DNA from: Acidobacteriaceae bacterium
Lineage (GTDB): Bacteria; Acidobacteriota; Terriglobia; Terriglobales; Acidobacteriaceae
Assembly (NCBI GenBank): GCA_025355385.1
Contig: JANXZS010000075.1
Span: 1 to 57,515 of the forward strand
Length of the DNA stretch: 57,515 nt
Direction: 5' to 3'
Within the stretch, counting starts at the first letter, position 1; each line of letters starts with the position of its first letter. Both the position numbers and the translations under genes were made by a program. Below the pieces are notes generated by a model. It made no database searches. It saw nothing but the letters and a program-made list of their open reading frames with translations, and was not told where the DNA came from. Below are positions 8,552 to 17,036 of this stretch, piece by piece.

Positions 8552-9190
8552 CTAGCGATGATCGGATCTGTACTTCTGATACGTCTTATCAAGTTCATTG
8601 ACGAGAGAATCCAACAAATTCAGGCGCATTTTGACCATGCCAATGCGGTCGGTAACCTCGGCAATCGTAGCTGGAGGCAACTGCATTTCTTGTGGCTGAG
8701 TCACCACCACCGAAGCGGCGCGCATGACATCGTCTACCACCTGCTGTTGTACTGTAAAAAGCGTTTCCTGCGTGCCGTAGATATCGGAATATTGCCTCGC
8801 ATCGTTGTAGGGCATATATGCAAAAGCACCCGTGGCCTGAGCGGTTTTCCAGGTAACCTCGTCAAAACTGCGCATAGTAAATGAAAACCCCAGCGTTTCA
8901 TGGGTGGGGCCGGGACGGATGCGCATATGAGAGAGGACCAGAAGGTCCTGGTCGAGCAGTTTCTGCTCATCCTGGATCTGTTGACGAATACTTGCCGTCA
9001 GCTTGCTGTTCTGTTCGATCTCGTTGCGGAGACCCGACTCTGCCTCCCGCACCAGGTGACGATGATGCTGCCACTCGACGCATCCTTCCAGGCTTAACGC
9101 GATGAGTAATCCAACGGTGATCGTAAAGAGATGAATGAAGAAGTCTCTGAGACCGCCGATTCTTTCGTGGGGTGCATGAACCTCTAGCAT
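8552..9190 (-). CDS. hypothetical membrane-anchored protein
   Basis: A 212-residue protein with one clear transmembrane helix at residues ~17–36 (FFIHLFTITVGLLIALSLEG) after a short charged N terminus. A long mostly helical region rich in Q and E follows, probably periplasmic (HHRHLVREAESGLRNEIEQN). I recognise similar proteins of unknown function in acidobacteria and proteobacteria, all with this MEVHAP-H-x-R-IGG-like start, but know no role. It is convergent with the permease gene and divergent from the HD-GYP gene. Confidence 0.7.
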   Translation of the reverse strand: MLEVHAPHERIGGLRDFFIHLFTITVGLLIALSLEGCVEWQHHRHLVREAESGLRNEIEQNSKLTASIRQQIQDEQKLLDQDLLVLSHMRIRPGPTHETLGFSFTMRSFDEVTWKTAQATGAFAYMPYNDARQYSDIYGTQETLFTVQQQVVDDVMRAASVVVTQPQEMQLPPATIAEVTDRIGMVKMRLNLLDSLVNELDKTYQKYRSDHR

Positions 9191-9471
9191 TCACCTCTCC
9201 AAATTGCCAACAGCATAGCAGACGGGTCACCATGAGAACGCACCCTAAGATTTTAGGGGAAGATTTGGGGCCGAGTTTGTCATTTTCCCTCGAATAACCC
9301 TTGCTTGCTGAAGGAGGCGGCGACTGTTTTCGCCAACAGATATGTCGCTCTCATCTACCTGGTTGGCTTCGTACCATCTTCGATCACCCGTTTACGACTT
9401 TCGTGCGACTGAAGAAAGAGGTTGCTGCCCGTAGACTGCTCTCATCCCGCAACAGGATGCGGCGCCACTCC

Positions 9472-10485
9472 ATGAAAAGCACTCAGGCCTTTCGGTTCAA
9501 GATCTTTCTGCCACTGTTTCTGTTGCTGATTGCTACCAGTGCAATCAGCTCGGCGGCCGCCACCGCGGCGCTCACCTCGGGACGCTCCGCAGTGCCATCA
9601 ACCTTGGTGGCTATATTGACCAGCTTTGCGATTTGTGCGCTGGCGAGTCAGTTCGTATCCAGGGCCATTGCCCAGGAGAGTCGCAGACTGGCGGCAACGA
9701 TTGGCCAGCCTCCCATTCCTCCACGGGGCCGGCTTCGCGCTCCGCAGCCGTTGTTTTTCGCGGAGGTGGCAGCGGCATGGGAAAAGGCTGTTCTTCGGTG
9801 GGAGCGCACAATCCTTGAGGAACAATTGAAGGCTACTCGTTCTAGCGCCGAGCTGAACGAGTTTCTCTGTACGGTGGCCAAGGCCACGGAGGAGCGGTCC
9901 CCGTTTATGCGCGGCCATGCTGAGCGCGTTGCCGCGTACTCGGTGGGCATTGCCGAGGAATTTCAGCTGGGAGAAGAACTGACCGAGCGCATCCGTCTGG
10001 CGGCGATGGTTCACGACATTGGCATGATCGGCATCGGTGAGCCGGTACTGAAAAAGGGCCGACTGCTGGGGGTACGGGAATTCGAAATTCTACGGGCACA
10101 TCCGTCACGGGGAGCTGCCATTCTGCGCTCCATCGAATCGCTGCGCGATCTGGTCCCCGCGGTAGAGCTGCACCACGAAGCGCAGGACGGCAGCGGTTAC
10201 CCTTATGGATTGACGGCAGAAGATATTCCCCTGGCGGCACGCATACTGGCGGTGGCCGACACCTTCGACGCACTGATCGTTGCCGATCCTCATCAGGCGG
10301 GGATGCGCGTAAGCGAAGCCCTGGATGTCCTCGATGACCTGTCAGGAACGCGGCTGGACCGCAGGGTGGTTGACGCATTCTTCTGCTTCCTTGAGCGCGA
10401 CACTCTGCCCCTTGATGGCGCCTGTGTTGCAGCCGGGGTGTCTTTTCTGCAGGAGCGGGTAGCCGAGGCGCGCATGCAACGATAG
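9472..10485 (+). CDS. membrane-anchored HD-GYP domain phosphohydrolase
   Basis: About 337 residues from the chosen ATG. Two hydrophobic segments near the N terminus (FKIFLPLFLLLIATSAISS and STLVAILTSFAICALASQF) form a helical hairpin anchor. The C-terminal half is a HD-GYP domain: HDIGMIG near residue 181, VLKK, HP-x-x-G, HHEAQDGSGYPYGL and ILAVADTFDAL. These are the metal ligands and GYP motif of cyclic-di-GMP phosphodiesterases, so c-di-GMP hydrolysis is likely though not proven. No sensory domain is recognisable between the membrane hairpin and the HD domain. A TTG at 9301 and an ATG at 9457 are alternative starts; the region before 9457 does not look coding. Confidence 0.85.
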   Translation: MKSTQAFRFKIFLPLFLLLIATSAISSAAATAALTSGRSAVPSTLVAILTSFAICALASQFVSRAIAQESRRLAATIGQPPIPPRGRLRAPQPLFFAEVAAAWEKAVLRWERTILEEQLKATRSSAELNEFLCTVAKATEERSPFMRGHAERVAAYSVGIAEEFQLGEELTERIRLAAMVHDIGMIGIGEPVLKKGRLLGVREFEILRAHPSRGAAILRSIESLRDLVPAVELHHEAQDGSGYPYGLTAEDIPLAARILAVADTFDALIVADPHQAGMRVSEALDVLDDLSGTRLDRRVVDAFFCFLERDTLPLDGACVAAGVSFLQERVAEARMQR

Positions 10486-10556
10486 AGCAGCGCGTGACTG
10501 CTGCCTGATTGGCTCTTGATACACTCAAGGCGGGCGAGCAAAGGGGCTTCGTCGGA

Positions 10557-11513
10557 ATGATTCAAACGCTGTTTGGCAGCTTGGACGAGCCGGAAAAGAA
10601 ATCAATCTTCGACCGCATGAAGCAGGCTGTCTCCCGCACGCGGGAGAACCTGGAGCAGCGGATCGAAGGGATCATCGCACTGACCCGCGAAGTCGATGAG
10701 GCAACGCTGGAGGAGCTGGAGCAGAGCCTGATCGCCTCCGATCTCGGCGTAACCACGACCGAGGAAATACTGACTACTCTGCGCGACCATGCCAAGCGCC
10801 AGCGCATACGCGACGGCGCAGAACTTCGGCAACTGCTGAAGACGGAAATCAAGGCCATCCTCGACCAGCAGGATCGACCCATCCGCGCCGTCAGCGGCCC
10901 GCAGATCATCCTGTTGGTGGGGGTAAACGGCACCGGAAAAACCACCACCGCAGGCAAACTTGCAGCGGTCTACCGCAGCCAGGGCAAGAGCGTTCTGCTG
11001 TGCGCGGCGGACACGTTCCGCGCTGCCGCCATTGAGCAGCTCGAGGTTTGGAGCCAGCGCAGCGGAGTTGAGCTGATCAAGAGCAAGCAGGGCGGCGACC
11101 CGACCGCGGTGCTTTTTGACGCAGTGCAGGTCGCAAAAAAACGCAACTTCGACGTCGTAATTGTTGATACTGCCGGGCGATTGCACACCAAGGGGGGCCT
11201 GATGGCTGAGCTGGATAAGATGCGCCGCATCACGCAGCGCTTGATCGTCGATGCTCCGCATGAAGTGCTGCTGGTGATGGACGCAACCACGGGGCAGAAC
11301 GGGCTGCAGCAAGCGCGGCTGTTTACCGAGTCAGCGGGTGTGACCGGCATCGTGCTCACCAAGCTCGACGGCACGGCCAAGGGAGGAATCGCGGTGGCCA
11401 TTGCCCGCGAACTGAACCTGCCTGTCCGCTATGTAGGCGTGGGGGAAAAGATCGAAGACCTGCTGCCCTTTGACAGCGAAGCCTTCGCGGAGTCTCTACT
11501 GGGCGGTGGATGA
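10557..11513 (+). CDS. ftsY: signal recognition particle receptor FtsY
   Basis: About 318 residues with the helical N domain (residues ~20–95) and the SRP-type GTPase G domain. GTPase motifs in order: GVNGTGKTTTAGKLA (G1) near 121, CAADTFRAAAIEQL (G2), DTAGRLHTKGGLM (G3) near 203, TKLDGTAKGG (G4) near 267, and the closing VGVGEKIEDLLPFD. FtsY receives ribosome–SRP complexes at the membrane. It lacks the long acidic A domain of E. coli, giving a short FtsY as in many bacteria. An upstream start at 10509 is possible, but MIQTLFGSLDEPEKK resembles the usual short N terminus. Confidence 0.95.
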   Translation: MIQTLFGSLDEPEKKSIFDRMKQAVSRTRENLEQRIEGIIALTREVDEATLEELEQSLIASDLGVTTTEEILTTLRDHAKRQRIRDGAELRQLLKTEIKAILDQQDRPIRAVSGPQIILLVGVNGTGKTTTAGKLAAVYRSQGKSVLLCAADTFRAAAIEQLEVWSQRSGVELIKSKQGGDPTAVLFDAVQVAKKRNFDVVIVDTAGRLHTKGGLMAELDKMRRITQRLIVDAPHEVLLVMDATTGQNGLQQARLFTESAGVTGIVLTKLDGTAKGGIAVAIARELNLPVRYVGVGEKIEDLLPFDSEAFAESLLGGG

Positions 11514-11831
11514 GGCGCGAGCATTGACTGCCATGATTCCAAGGCGTCGAAGTAGCGGCGGCTGGGGAACGACCTAAACGGAATTGCTACGTCAAAATGT
11601 TTGGCATCGTGACTGTGTCGAATTAGCCTGCAGCAGCATGGACGGGAGGATTTCCCGACCGGAGCATTTATCCCCTGATGACTCTGGCCGGAGTTGGTTT
11701 GCTTTCTGCAGGGTCATAAAGCAATCCATTTTTTTGTGTCTTGGGAAGAGCGGCGAAGTGGGGCATTCCTAACGGAACAACCGGGCCGAGTCTGTTACTT
11801 TGGCCCCTGAAGTGCAACTGCTCTAGCTTGC
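11514..11831. other. intergenic region between ftsY and ribD
   Basis: About 318 bases without a supportable gene. I looked for an FMN riboswitch ahead of ribD and did not find the conserved AGGG...ACCGGCGG or GATTCCGG blocks. A six-T run at 11729–11735 lacks a stem strong enough to call a terminator. Confidence 0.5.
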
Positions 11832-13040
11832 ATGACGGGCGGCTTGAGAAGTTCGACCTCCCTCGAACGAGATGGATCGGAGCCACCCTTGAACCAGTCA
11901 ACACTAGTGCCGTATGGCAGAGACGATGAAGCGGACAAGGCCTGGATGGCGCGAGCGCTGGCGCAGGCAAGGTTGGGAGTTGGCCTCGCCTCGCCTAACC
12001 CGACTGTCGGATGCGTAATAGTGAAGAACCATCATGTGATCGGCGAAGGCTTCCATGCCTATGCCAGTAAGGATCACGCAGAGATCGTCGCGCTGCGCGA
12101 TGCCGGGGCTGAGGCGCGGGACGCGACTGCCTATGTGACGTTGGAGCCCTGCAGTACGCGGGGGCGTACCGGGCCGTGCGCAGATGCGTTGATTGCCGCT
12201 GGAATTTCTCGGGTGGTAACGGCGACCAAAGATCCCAATCCCGCAGTCAACGGCGGCGGCATTGTGAGCCTGGTGGCGGCTGGTGTGCGCGTGACTGTGG
12301 GCGTGCGCGAGACGGAGGCCCGGCGCCTGAACGACGCCTTCGCGAGGTGGATTCGCAGCGGCTTGCCGCTTTTGACGCTGAAGGCGGGTTTGAGCCTCGA
12401 CGGACGCATCGCTCCGTCCAGTGGTGTTTATTCCGGCGGGGCGCCTTACTGGATTACAGGGGAAGAGTCGCGCACCGAGGTGCACCGCATGCGCCATGCG
12501 TCGGACGCGATTCTGCTGGGCATTAACTCCGCGATGGCCGATGACCCCTTGTTGACAGACCGCAGCGAACTTCCCCGGCGGCGTCGCTTGTTGCGGGCCA
12601 TACTCGATTCGCACCTGAGACTGCCGCTGGATTCGCGGCTGGTGTGTTCGGCGGAAGGGGATCTCGTCGTCTTCTGCAACGAGAGTTTGGCGCCGCAAAA
12701 GCAATCCCGCATCAAGGCCCTGAAGGACCGCGGGGTGCAGGTGGAGGAGTTGGGCGGCGATGTCCGCGTACCACTCAAAGAGGTTTTGAAGTGGTTCGCT
12801 GGCCGGCAAATCACCAGCGTCATACTCGAAGGCGGATCAACCCTGAACACGCAGGCTCTTCGCGACGACGTGGTCGATAAGGTCAGCTTGTTCTATGCGC
12901 CCAAGATCCTGGGAGGGGATGCGATGCCCTTGATTGGCAACCTGAACGGAAGGAATACCGTACTGAAGCAGGCAGAGCTCACGCGTTTTGCCTCCGACGT
13001 GCTTTTCCGGGCATTGATCCACGATCCGTGGGAGAGCTGA
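11832..13040 (+). CDS. ribD: bifunctional riboflavin deaminase/reductase RibD
   Basis: A 402-residue protein with both RibD domains. The deaminase domain carries the zinc site HAE (KDHAEIVAL) and PCSTRGRTGPCADAL, and begins with MARALAQARLGVGLASPNPTVGC. The reductase domain starts near residue 175 (LKAGLSLDGRIAP) and includes WITGEESRTEVHRMRHASDAIL. It performs the second and third steps of riboflavin synthesis from GTP. The first ~35 residues precede any conserved sequence, so the real start may be TTG 11889 or another downstream codon. ribE follows 118 bases later on the same strand. Confidence 0.93.
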   Translation: MTGGLRSSTSLERDGSEPPLNQSTLVPYGRDDEADKAWMARALAQARLGVGLASPNPTVGCVIVKNHHVIGEGFHAYASKDHAEIVALRDAGAEARDATAYVTLEPCSTRGRTGPCADALIAAGISRVVTATKDPNPAVNGGGIVSLVAAGVRVTVGVRETEARRLNDAFARWIRSGLPLLTLKAGLSLDGRIAPSSGVYSGGAPYWITGEESRTEVHRMRHASDAILLGINSAMADDPLLTDRSELPRRRRLLRAILDSHLRLPLDSRLVCSAEGDLVVFCNESLAPQKQSRIKALKDRGVQVEELGGDVRVPLKEVLKWFAGRQITSVILEGGSTLNTQALRDDVVDKVSLFYAPKILGGDAMPLIGNLNGRNTVLKQAELTRFASDVLFRALIHDPWES

Positions 13041-13158
13041 TTCTCCAGTTTCCGCGCAGCGGGCCACTCTCATCTCACGTGAAAATAGTCGCGATGGGAT
13101 GCCCTGCTGCCTCTAGACCGCCGGAGTCAGCAGCCGGGCGTGCGATAAGCTTGAAGCT

Positions 13159-13839
13159 ATGTTCACAGGATTGGTGGAGCAGATCGGAACTATCGTCAGC
13201 GTGGCGGAGCGCGCCGGGGCCAGACGCATTACCGTGGCTGCACCCGGCATCGCGTCCCGCATCCGCACCGGGGACAGCGTAGCGGTCAGCGGAGTCTGCC
13301 TGACGGCACTCGACATCCAGCCCGACTCCCATCCTCCGGTCTTCCATGCCGATCTGGCGCAGGAGACAGTCAATCGGACTTCACTCGCGATCCTCAAACC
13401 CGGATCTAAGGTGAATCTGGAGCTGCCGACCTCTGCGGGAAGCCCGCTGGGTGGTCACATCGTTCAAGGCCACGTCGACGGAATCGGCAAGTTGGTATCG
13501 CTCACCCAGGTATCGGACGCAGCTGATCCTGACCTGGCCGACTGGTGGCTGAAGGTCACGGTTCCGGAGAATGTCACACGCTTCATGATCGAGAAGGGGT
13601 CGATCGCCGTCGAAGGCATCAGCCTGACGATTGCCAGTTTTCAGCAGGGGCTGCCCGAGGGAGATGTAATCACCATCGCGATCATTCCTCATACCTATCT
13701 GGCAACGAATCTTCATACCATGCATCCCGGCTGGCCCGTCAACATTGAAGCTGATGTCCTGATCAAGTTCGCCGAGCAGCAGAGCCGCGTGCCGCAATTC
13801 GACATGACCGCCGACTTTCTGCTGGCCAACGGGTACTGA
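13159..13839 (+). CDS. ribE: riboflavin synthase alpha subunit
   Basis: A 226-residue protein with the two-fold lumazine-binding repeat: repeat one begins MFTGLVEQIGTIVSV and includes GDSVAVSGVCLTAL, and repeat two includes GHIVQGHVDGIGKL and GSIAVEGISLTIA. The MFTG start is diagnostic. The enzyme dismutates two 6,7-dimethyl-8-ribityllumazine molecules to riboflavin. It follows ribD, forming a small riboflavin cluster; ribH and ribBA are not in this window. Confidence 0.95.
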   Translation: MFTGLVEQIGTIVSVAERAGARRITVAAPGIASRIRTGDSVAVSGVCLTALDIQPDSHPPVFHADLAQETVNRTSLAILKPGSKVNLELPTSAGSPLGGHIVQGHVDGIGKLVSLTQVSDAADPDLADWWLKVTVPENVTRFMIEKGSIAVEGISLTIASFQQGLPEGDVITIAIIPHTYLATNLHTMHPGWPVNIEADVLIKFAEQQSRVPQFDMTADFLLANGY

Positions 13840-14064
13840 CCGATCTGGACCAAATCCAACGCACTCCAACTCAGGCCCGTCCGGGCAGCCCCGCGGCTCT
13901 GTATCAAAAAGAGACACACCTCTGCGGTGTGGGCTATCGGCAGAATTGCGCTAGAGCAGAAGCAGGGTTACTGTAAGCTGCGCCACATATCTCTGCAGGC
14001 ATTTTCATCAAGAAAATGCCCACATCGCTGACGCTGGATACATCACGCTATCCCTGCTTCTGCT
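13840..14064. other. intergenic region holding an inverted-repeat element
   Basis: Apart from the 118-bp element starting at 13951 I see no gene here. Bases 13860–13945 are GC-rich with short imperfect palindromes and nothing I can name. Confidence 0.4.
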
Positions 14065-14068
14065 CTAG
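13951..14068. mobile_element. 118-bp terminal-inverted-repeat element, copy 1 (MITE-like)
   Basis: A perfect 17-bp terminal inverted repeat, CTAGAGCAGAAGCAGGG at 13951–13967 and its reverse complement at 14052–14068, encloses a central hairpin (GGCATTTTC/GAAAATGCC around 13999–14021). The same unit occurs at 53348–53465 with identical length, and a third copy lies at 50019. No transposase is encoded, so it resembles a non-autonomous element or a structured intergenic repeat. No clear target-site duplication is visible at the edges. Confidence 0.8.
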
Positions 14069-14351
14069 ACAGTGTGGGTCTGCATGAAAATCGAGGGACT
14101 GGCACTGCCGCTGTTCTTCATCAAACTGGCCTTGTGTCCGTGGTAGTCAAAGACCACCAGGAACACGACCATGAGCGCAACTCCAACCGCAGTAGAAATC
14201 TCCCCATCTGTCGCGGTGGTGGTTCCTGACTACCAACCATCTGTTTTCTCCTGACGGCCAGTAGGAGTGGCCGTGGCGGCGGTTGTTTGGTTGACAAATG
14301 TTGGGGATAACGGCTCTCTGCAATTTTTTGCAATTGTAATGGTGGTGTCAT
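14065..14351 (-). pseudogene. possible decayed small membrane protein
   Basis: Read on the minus strand, an ATG at 14351 follows an AGGAGAA ribosome-binding site at good spacing, but its frame (76 codons) looks non-coding. A neighbouring frame looks coding: a threonine/alanine-rich stretch, one TAG stop, then ISTAVGVALMVVFLVVFDYH with a hydrophobic helix, ending MQTHTV at a TAG located within the inverted-repeat element. A small single-pass protein with a frameshift and an internal stop would explain this. No homologue is recognised, so the call is tentative. Confidence 0.3.
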
Positions 14352-14437
14352 AGGACTTTCTCCTGCGCGCCAATATTATTGATCACGAGCACACACGTTC
14401 TCCAGTTCGGGGGACAAGTGGGCGGGAGGCAGGCATC

Positions 14438-14650
14438 ATGGCTATCGCCTTAGCGTCATCGATAGGAAACCTGCAGGAATGGCTACAGTTTGTAGTAGCA
14501 GCTTGTGCCTGTGGATTGGTCTTTTGGCGGACTGGACTGGGGTCAAGCCCTGAGAGTTACGCGACGCGGTTCGACAACGCCAGGGCTGTCCGCAGACCTG
14601 GCAAACTGCTGCGATGGCCAACTCGCCCCACTCCAATTCGCGAGGGTTAG
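14438..14650 (+). CDS. small hypothetical ORF
   Basis: A 70-codon ORF whose ATG follows a GGGAGG site at 8-base spacing. The product starts MAIALASSIGNLQEWLQFVV, a mildly hydrophobic segment, then turns basic and low in conserved character. The good ribosome site is the main argument; the C-terminal half does not look like a folded protein. It may be a remnant, as its neighbour at 14065–14351 appears to be. Confidence 0.25.
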   Translation: MAIALASSIGNLQEWLQFVVAACACGLVFWRTGLGSSPESYATRFDNARAVRRPGKLLRWPTRPTPIREG

Positions 14651-14691
14651 AGGAACTGGCGGGCGCGGCTCTGATAGCCGGACGAAACGCC

Positions 14692-15972
14692 CTACTGTGG
14701 CGTGATGATGCCGCCCACCCGGCTTTTTGCGGGTAGCTCGATGCCCCGGTGATCCCGCTCCACCACTGCGCTTTTCCCCGCAACGCCGCTGGCATTCGGT
14801 CGCGCCAGGCGCATGGCCTCCGCAATCACATCCGTATACTTCAGTCCCGCGCCAGTGTTGAAGAGGACCACGCGATCGCTGGACTTCAGGTCTCCCGTTG
14901 CTATCAGTTGATCGTAGGCCGCAGTGGCGGCTGCTCCCTCGGGCGATAGCAGAATGCCTTCGTGTTTCGCCCAATCCAGCAGCGAGGCAAGGATGGCCTC
15001 GTCCGGGAGATCCAGGGCCATTCCCCCCGACTCCCGCAGGATCTCGAGAATAATGGCATCCCCATAAGGCTTAGGCACGCGCAGACCCGAGGCGAAGGTA
15101 TTGGCGTTGGCAAAGAATTGCGACACCGGGGCACCCTGTTGAAACGCGCGAGCCACGGGAGCGCACCCTGAGGATTGCAGGGCGAACATCCGCGGCCTCT
15201 TGCCAGCCCGAACCCAGCCCAGTGCTTCCATCTCTTCGAAGGCCTTCCACATACCGATCAGGCCGACCCCGCCGCCGGTGGGATAGAAGACGGCCTCGGG
15301 GTACTCCCAGCCAAGCTGCTCCACCAATTCGTAGCCCATGGTCTTCTTGCCTTCGACGCGGAAGGGCTCTTTAAGTGTTGAGATATCGAACCAGCCCTCC
15401 TGATGACTGCGCTCGGCGATGATGCGGGCACAATCGGAGATGAGGCCGTCTACGAGCGTCACATTGGCTCCATAGGCCACACACTCCAGGTAGTTGGCGA
15501 AGGGTACATCGCGCGGCATGAAGATGTTCGCCTCAATACCGGCGGCCGCCGCATAGGCGGCAAGGGCTCCGGCGGCGTTGCCAGCGGAGGGAACAGCCAG
15601 CTTTTTGATTCCATAGTTCCGTGCCATCGAGACGGCGAGTGAGAGTCCCCGCGCCTTGAAGGTTCCGGTGGGATTGTTCGCCTCTTCCTTGAGGAAAAGG
15701 TTGGGATTGCGGCGGCTGCTGAGCATCGGGGTCCAGCCCTCGCCCAAAGTTACCGGCTCCACATCAGGCAGGACGCCCGCATAGCGCCACATGCCGGGAC
15801 TGGGAGCGCGGTCGGCCGCCTGGGAATCAGGCCGAGCAGCTGACTGCCGCAGCGCGTCCATCTCATAGCGGACGTACAAGGCTCCAGCGCACGCAGGACA
15901 AACGGTTTGCGGGGTAGCGGCCGATACATGGACGTGGCAGCGGGAGCACTCAAGGAAGGCAATTGCCGGCAT
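14692..15972 (-). CDS. thrC: threonine synthase
   Basis: A 426-residue PLP enzyme. The N terminus carries a zinc-ribbon-like C-x-x-C...C-x-x-C (CSRCHVH and CPACAG), seen in one branch of threonine synthases. The PLP lysine lies in NNPTGTFKARGLSL, the phosphate-binding loop is PSAGNAAGALAAYAA, and a glycine loop reads YPTGGGVGLIGM. It converts O-phosphohomoserine to threonine. It is transcribed alone and divergently from the HAD hydrolase with an 81-base gap; hom and thrB are not in this window. Confidence 0.9.
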   Translation of the reverse strand: MPAIAFLECSRCHVHVSAATPQTVCPACAGALYVRYEMDALRQSAARPDSQAADRAPSPGMWRYAGVLPDVEPVTLGEGWTPMLSSRRNPNLFLKEEANNPTGTFKARGLSLAVSMARNYGIKKLAVPSAGNAAGALAAYAAAAGIEANIFMPRDVPFANYLECVAYGANVTLVDGLISDCARIIAERSHQEGWFDISTLKEPFRVEGKKTMGYELVEQLGWEYPEAVFYPTGGGVGLIGMWKAFEEMEALGWVRAGKRPRMFALQSSGCAPVARAFQQGAPVSQFFANANTFASGLRVPKPYGDAIILEILRESGGMALDLPDEAILASLLDWAKHEGILLSPEGAAATAAYDQLIATGDLKSSDRVVLFNTGAGLKYTDVIAEAMRLARPNASGVAGKSAVVERDHRGIELPAKSRVGGIITPQ

Positions 15973-16053
15973 ACCTCAGAGATTAGAGCATTTATCGTAA
16001 TGAGGTGTGGTGGTGAGTTTTTCGAGGGCGGGGCCAACAGGTAAACTGAAAGT

Positions 16054-16965
16054 ATGACCATTGCGCCACCCCTGGCCCTGCCGGTTAAGATGATTGCCAT
16101 CGATATCGACGGCACCGTATTGCCGACGCGAGGAACCACCATCAGCGAGCGCAATCGTAGGGCTCTGCAGGCGGTTGAGGCAGCGGGGATTGAGATCGTG
16201 ATCGCAACCGGTCGCCGCCAGGCCTTTGCCCTGCCGATTGTCGAACCGGTGGGGCTTCGGCGGGAGACCATTCTGATTTCCTCGAACGGCTCGATCACGA
16301 GAAATTTTGCCGGGGATCTGTTGGATCGGTCCCTGGTGCCAGCGGAGACGGCAAGGGAGCTTTGCGGGCTGCTGCGTAATTACGGCTCGACGGTGATGAC
16401 GTTTGATCGCGAAGGACCCGGCTCGCTGGTGATCGAGTCGTTGGTGACGCTGCACCAGCGAATTGCGCTGTGGGTCGAAGCCAATCGCGCCTCACTTGTC
16501 GAGGTGGCCCCGCTAGAGCGAGCATTTGACGGCGGCGAGTGCCCGGTGCAGGCGATGGTTTGCGGTTCGGTGGAAGCGATGCAGCGGGCGTATGCGGCAC
16601 TGAGAGCCAGCGCCCTGGCCCCGGGCATTGAAATCCACCGGACCGAGTATGCGGAGCGCGACCTCTGCATTGTGGATATTCTGCCCAACGGCTGCTCAAA
16701 GGGTGCCGCCCTCGAGCGGCTGGCGCAGCAGAGAGGGATAAGGCGGGAGCAGGTCATGGCCATTGGAGACAACTACAACGACTTCGACATGATGACCTAC
16801 GCAGGCCGCCCTGTGCTGATGGCAAACGCGGCCCCCGAGCTGCTCCTCACTGGCATGGAATGCGGCTGGCATACTACTGGCACCAACGACGAGGACGGCG
16901 TCGCGCAGGTGCTTGAATCCGTGTGCCGGGACGCAGATGAAGCCCGGAAAATGAATCGCGTATGA
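16054..16965 (+). CDS. Cof-type HAD-IIB hydrolase
   Basis: A 303-residue protein with the HAD motifs: DIDGTVLP (motif I nucleophile Asp) near residue 15, SSNGS (motif II), the conserved lysine in NGCSKGAALERLA (motif III), and GDNYNDFDMMTYAG (motif IV). The insert between motifs II and III is of the IIB cap type. Such Cof proteins dephosphorylate sugar phosphates, pyridoxal phosphate or nucleotides with broad specificity, and no substrate can be assigned. Its stop overlaps a possible start of the next gene (ATGA at 16962). Confidence 0.88.
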   Translation: MTIAPPLALPVKMIAIDIDGTVLPTRGTTISERNRRALQAVEAAGIEIVIATGRRQAFALPIVEPVGLRRETILISSNGSITRNFAGDLLDRSLVPAETARELCGLLRNYGSTVMTFDREGPGSLVIESLVTLHQRIALWVEANRASLVEVAPLERAFDGGECPVQAMVCGSVEAMQRAYAALRASALAPGIEIHRTEYAERDLCIVDILPNGCSKGAALERLAQQRGIRREQVMAIGDNYNDFDMMTYAGRPVLMANAAPELLLTGMECGWHTTGTNDEDGVAQVLESVCRDADEARKMNRV

Positions 16966-17036
16966 ACATGCCCATCTCGTGGCAGGGGATTCTTGAATCC
17001 AAGGTGATAGAGTGCCAAAGTGATAGTAGGACGAGG

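Noticed and set aside
9301-9471. TTG start extending the HD-GYP protein
   Set aside because: The added ~57 residues precede the membrane hairpin, are not hydrophobic and lack a good ribosome site.
11514-11831. FMN riboswitch ahead of ribD
   Set aside because: The conserved FMN-aptamer blocks were not found, so ribD regulation by this riboswitch is not supported.
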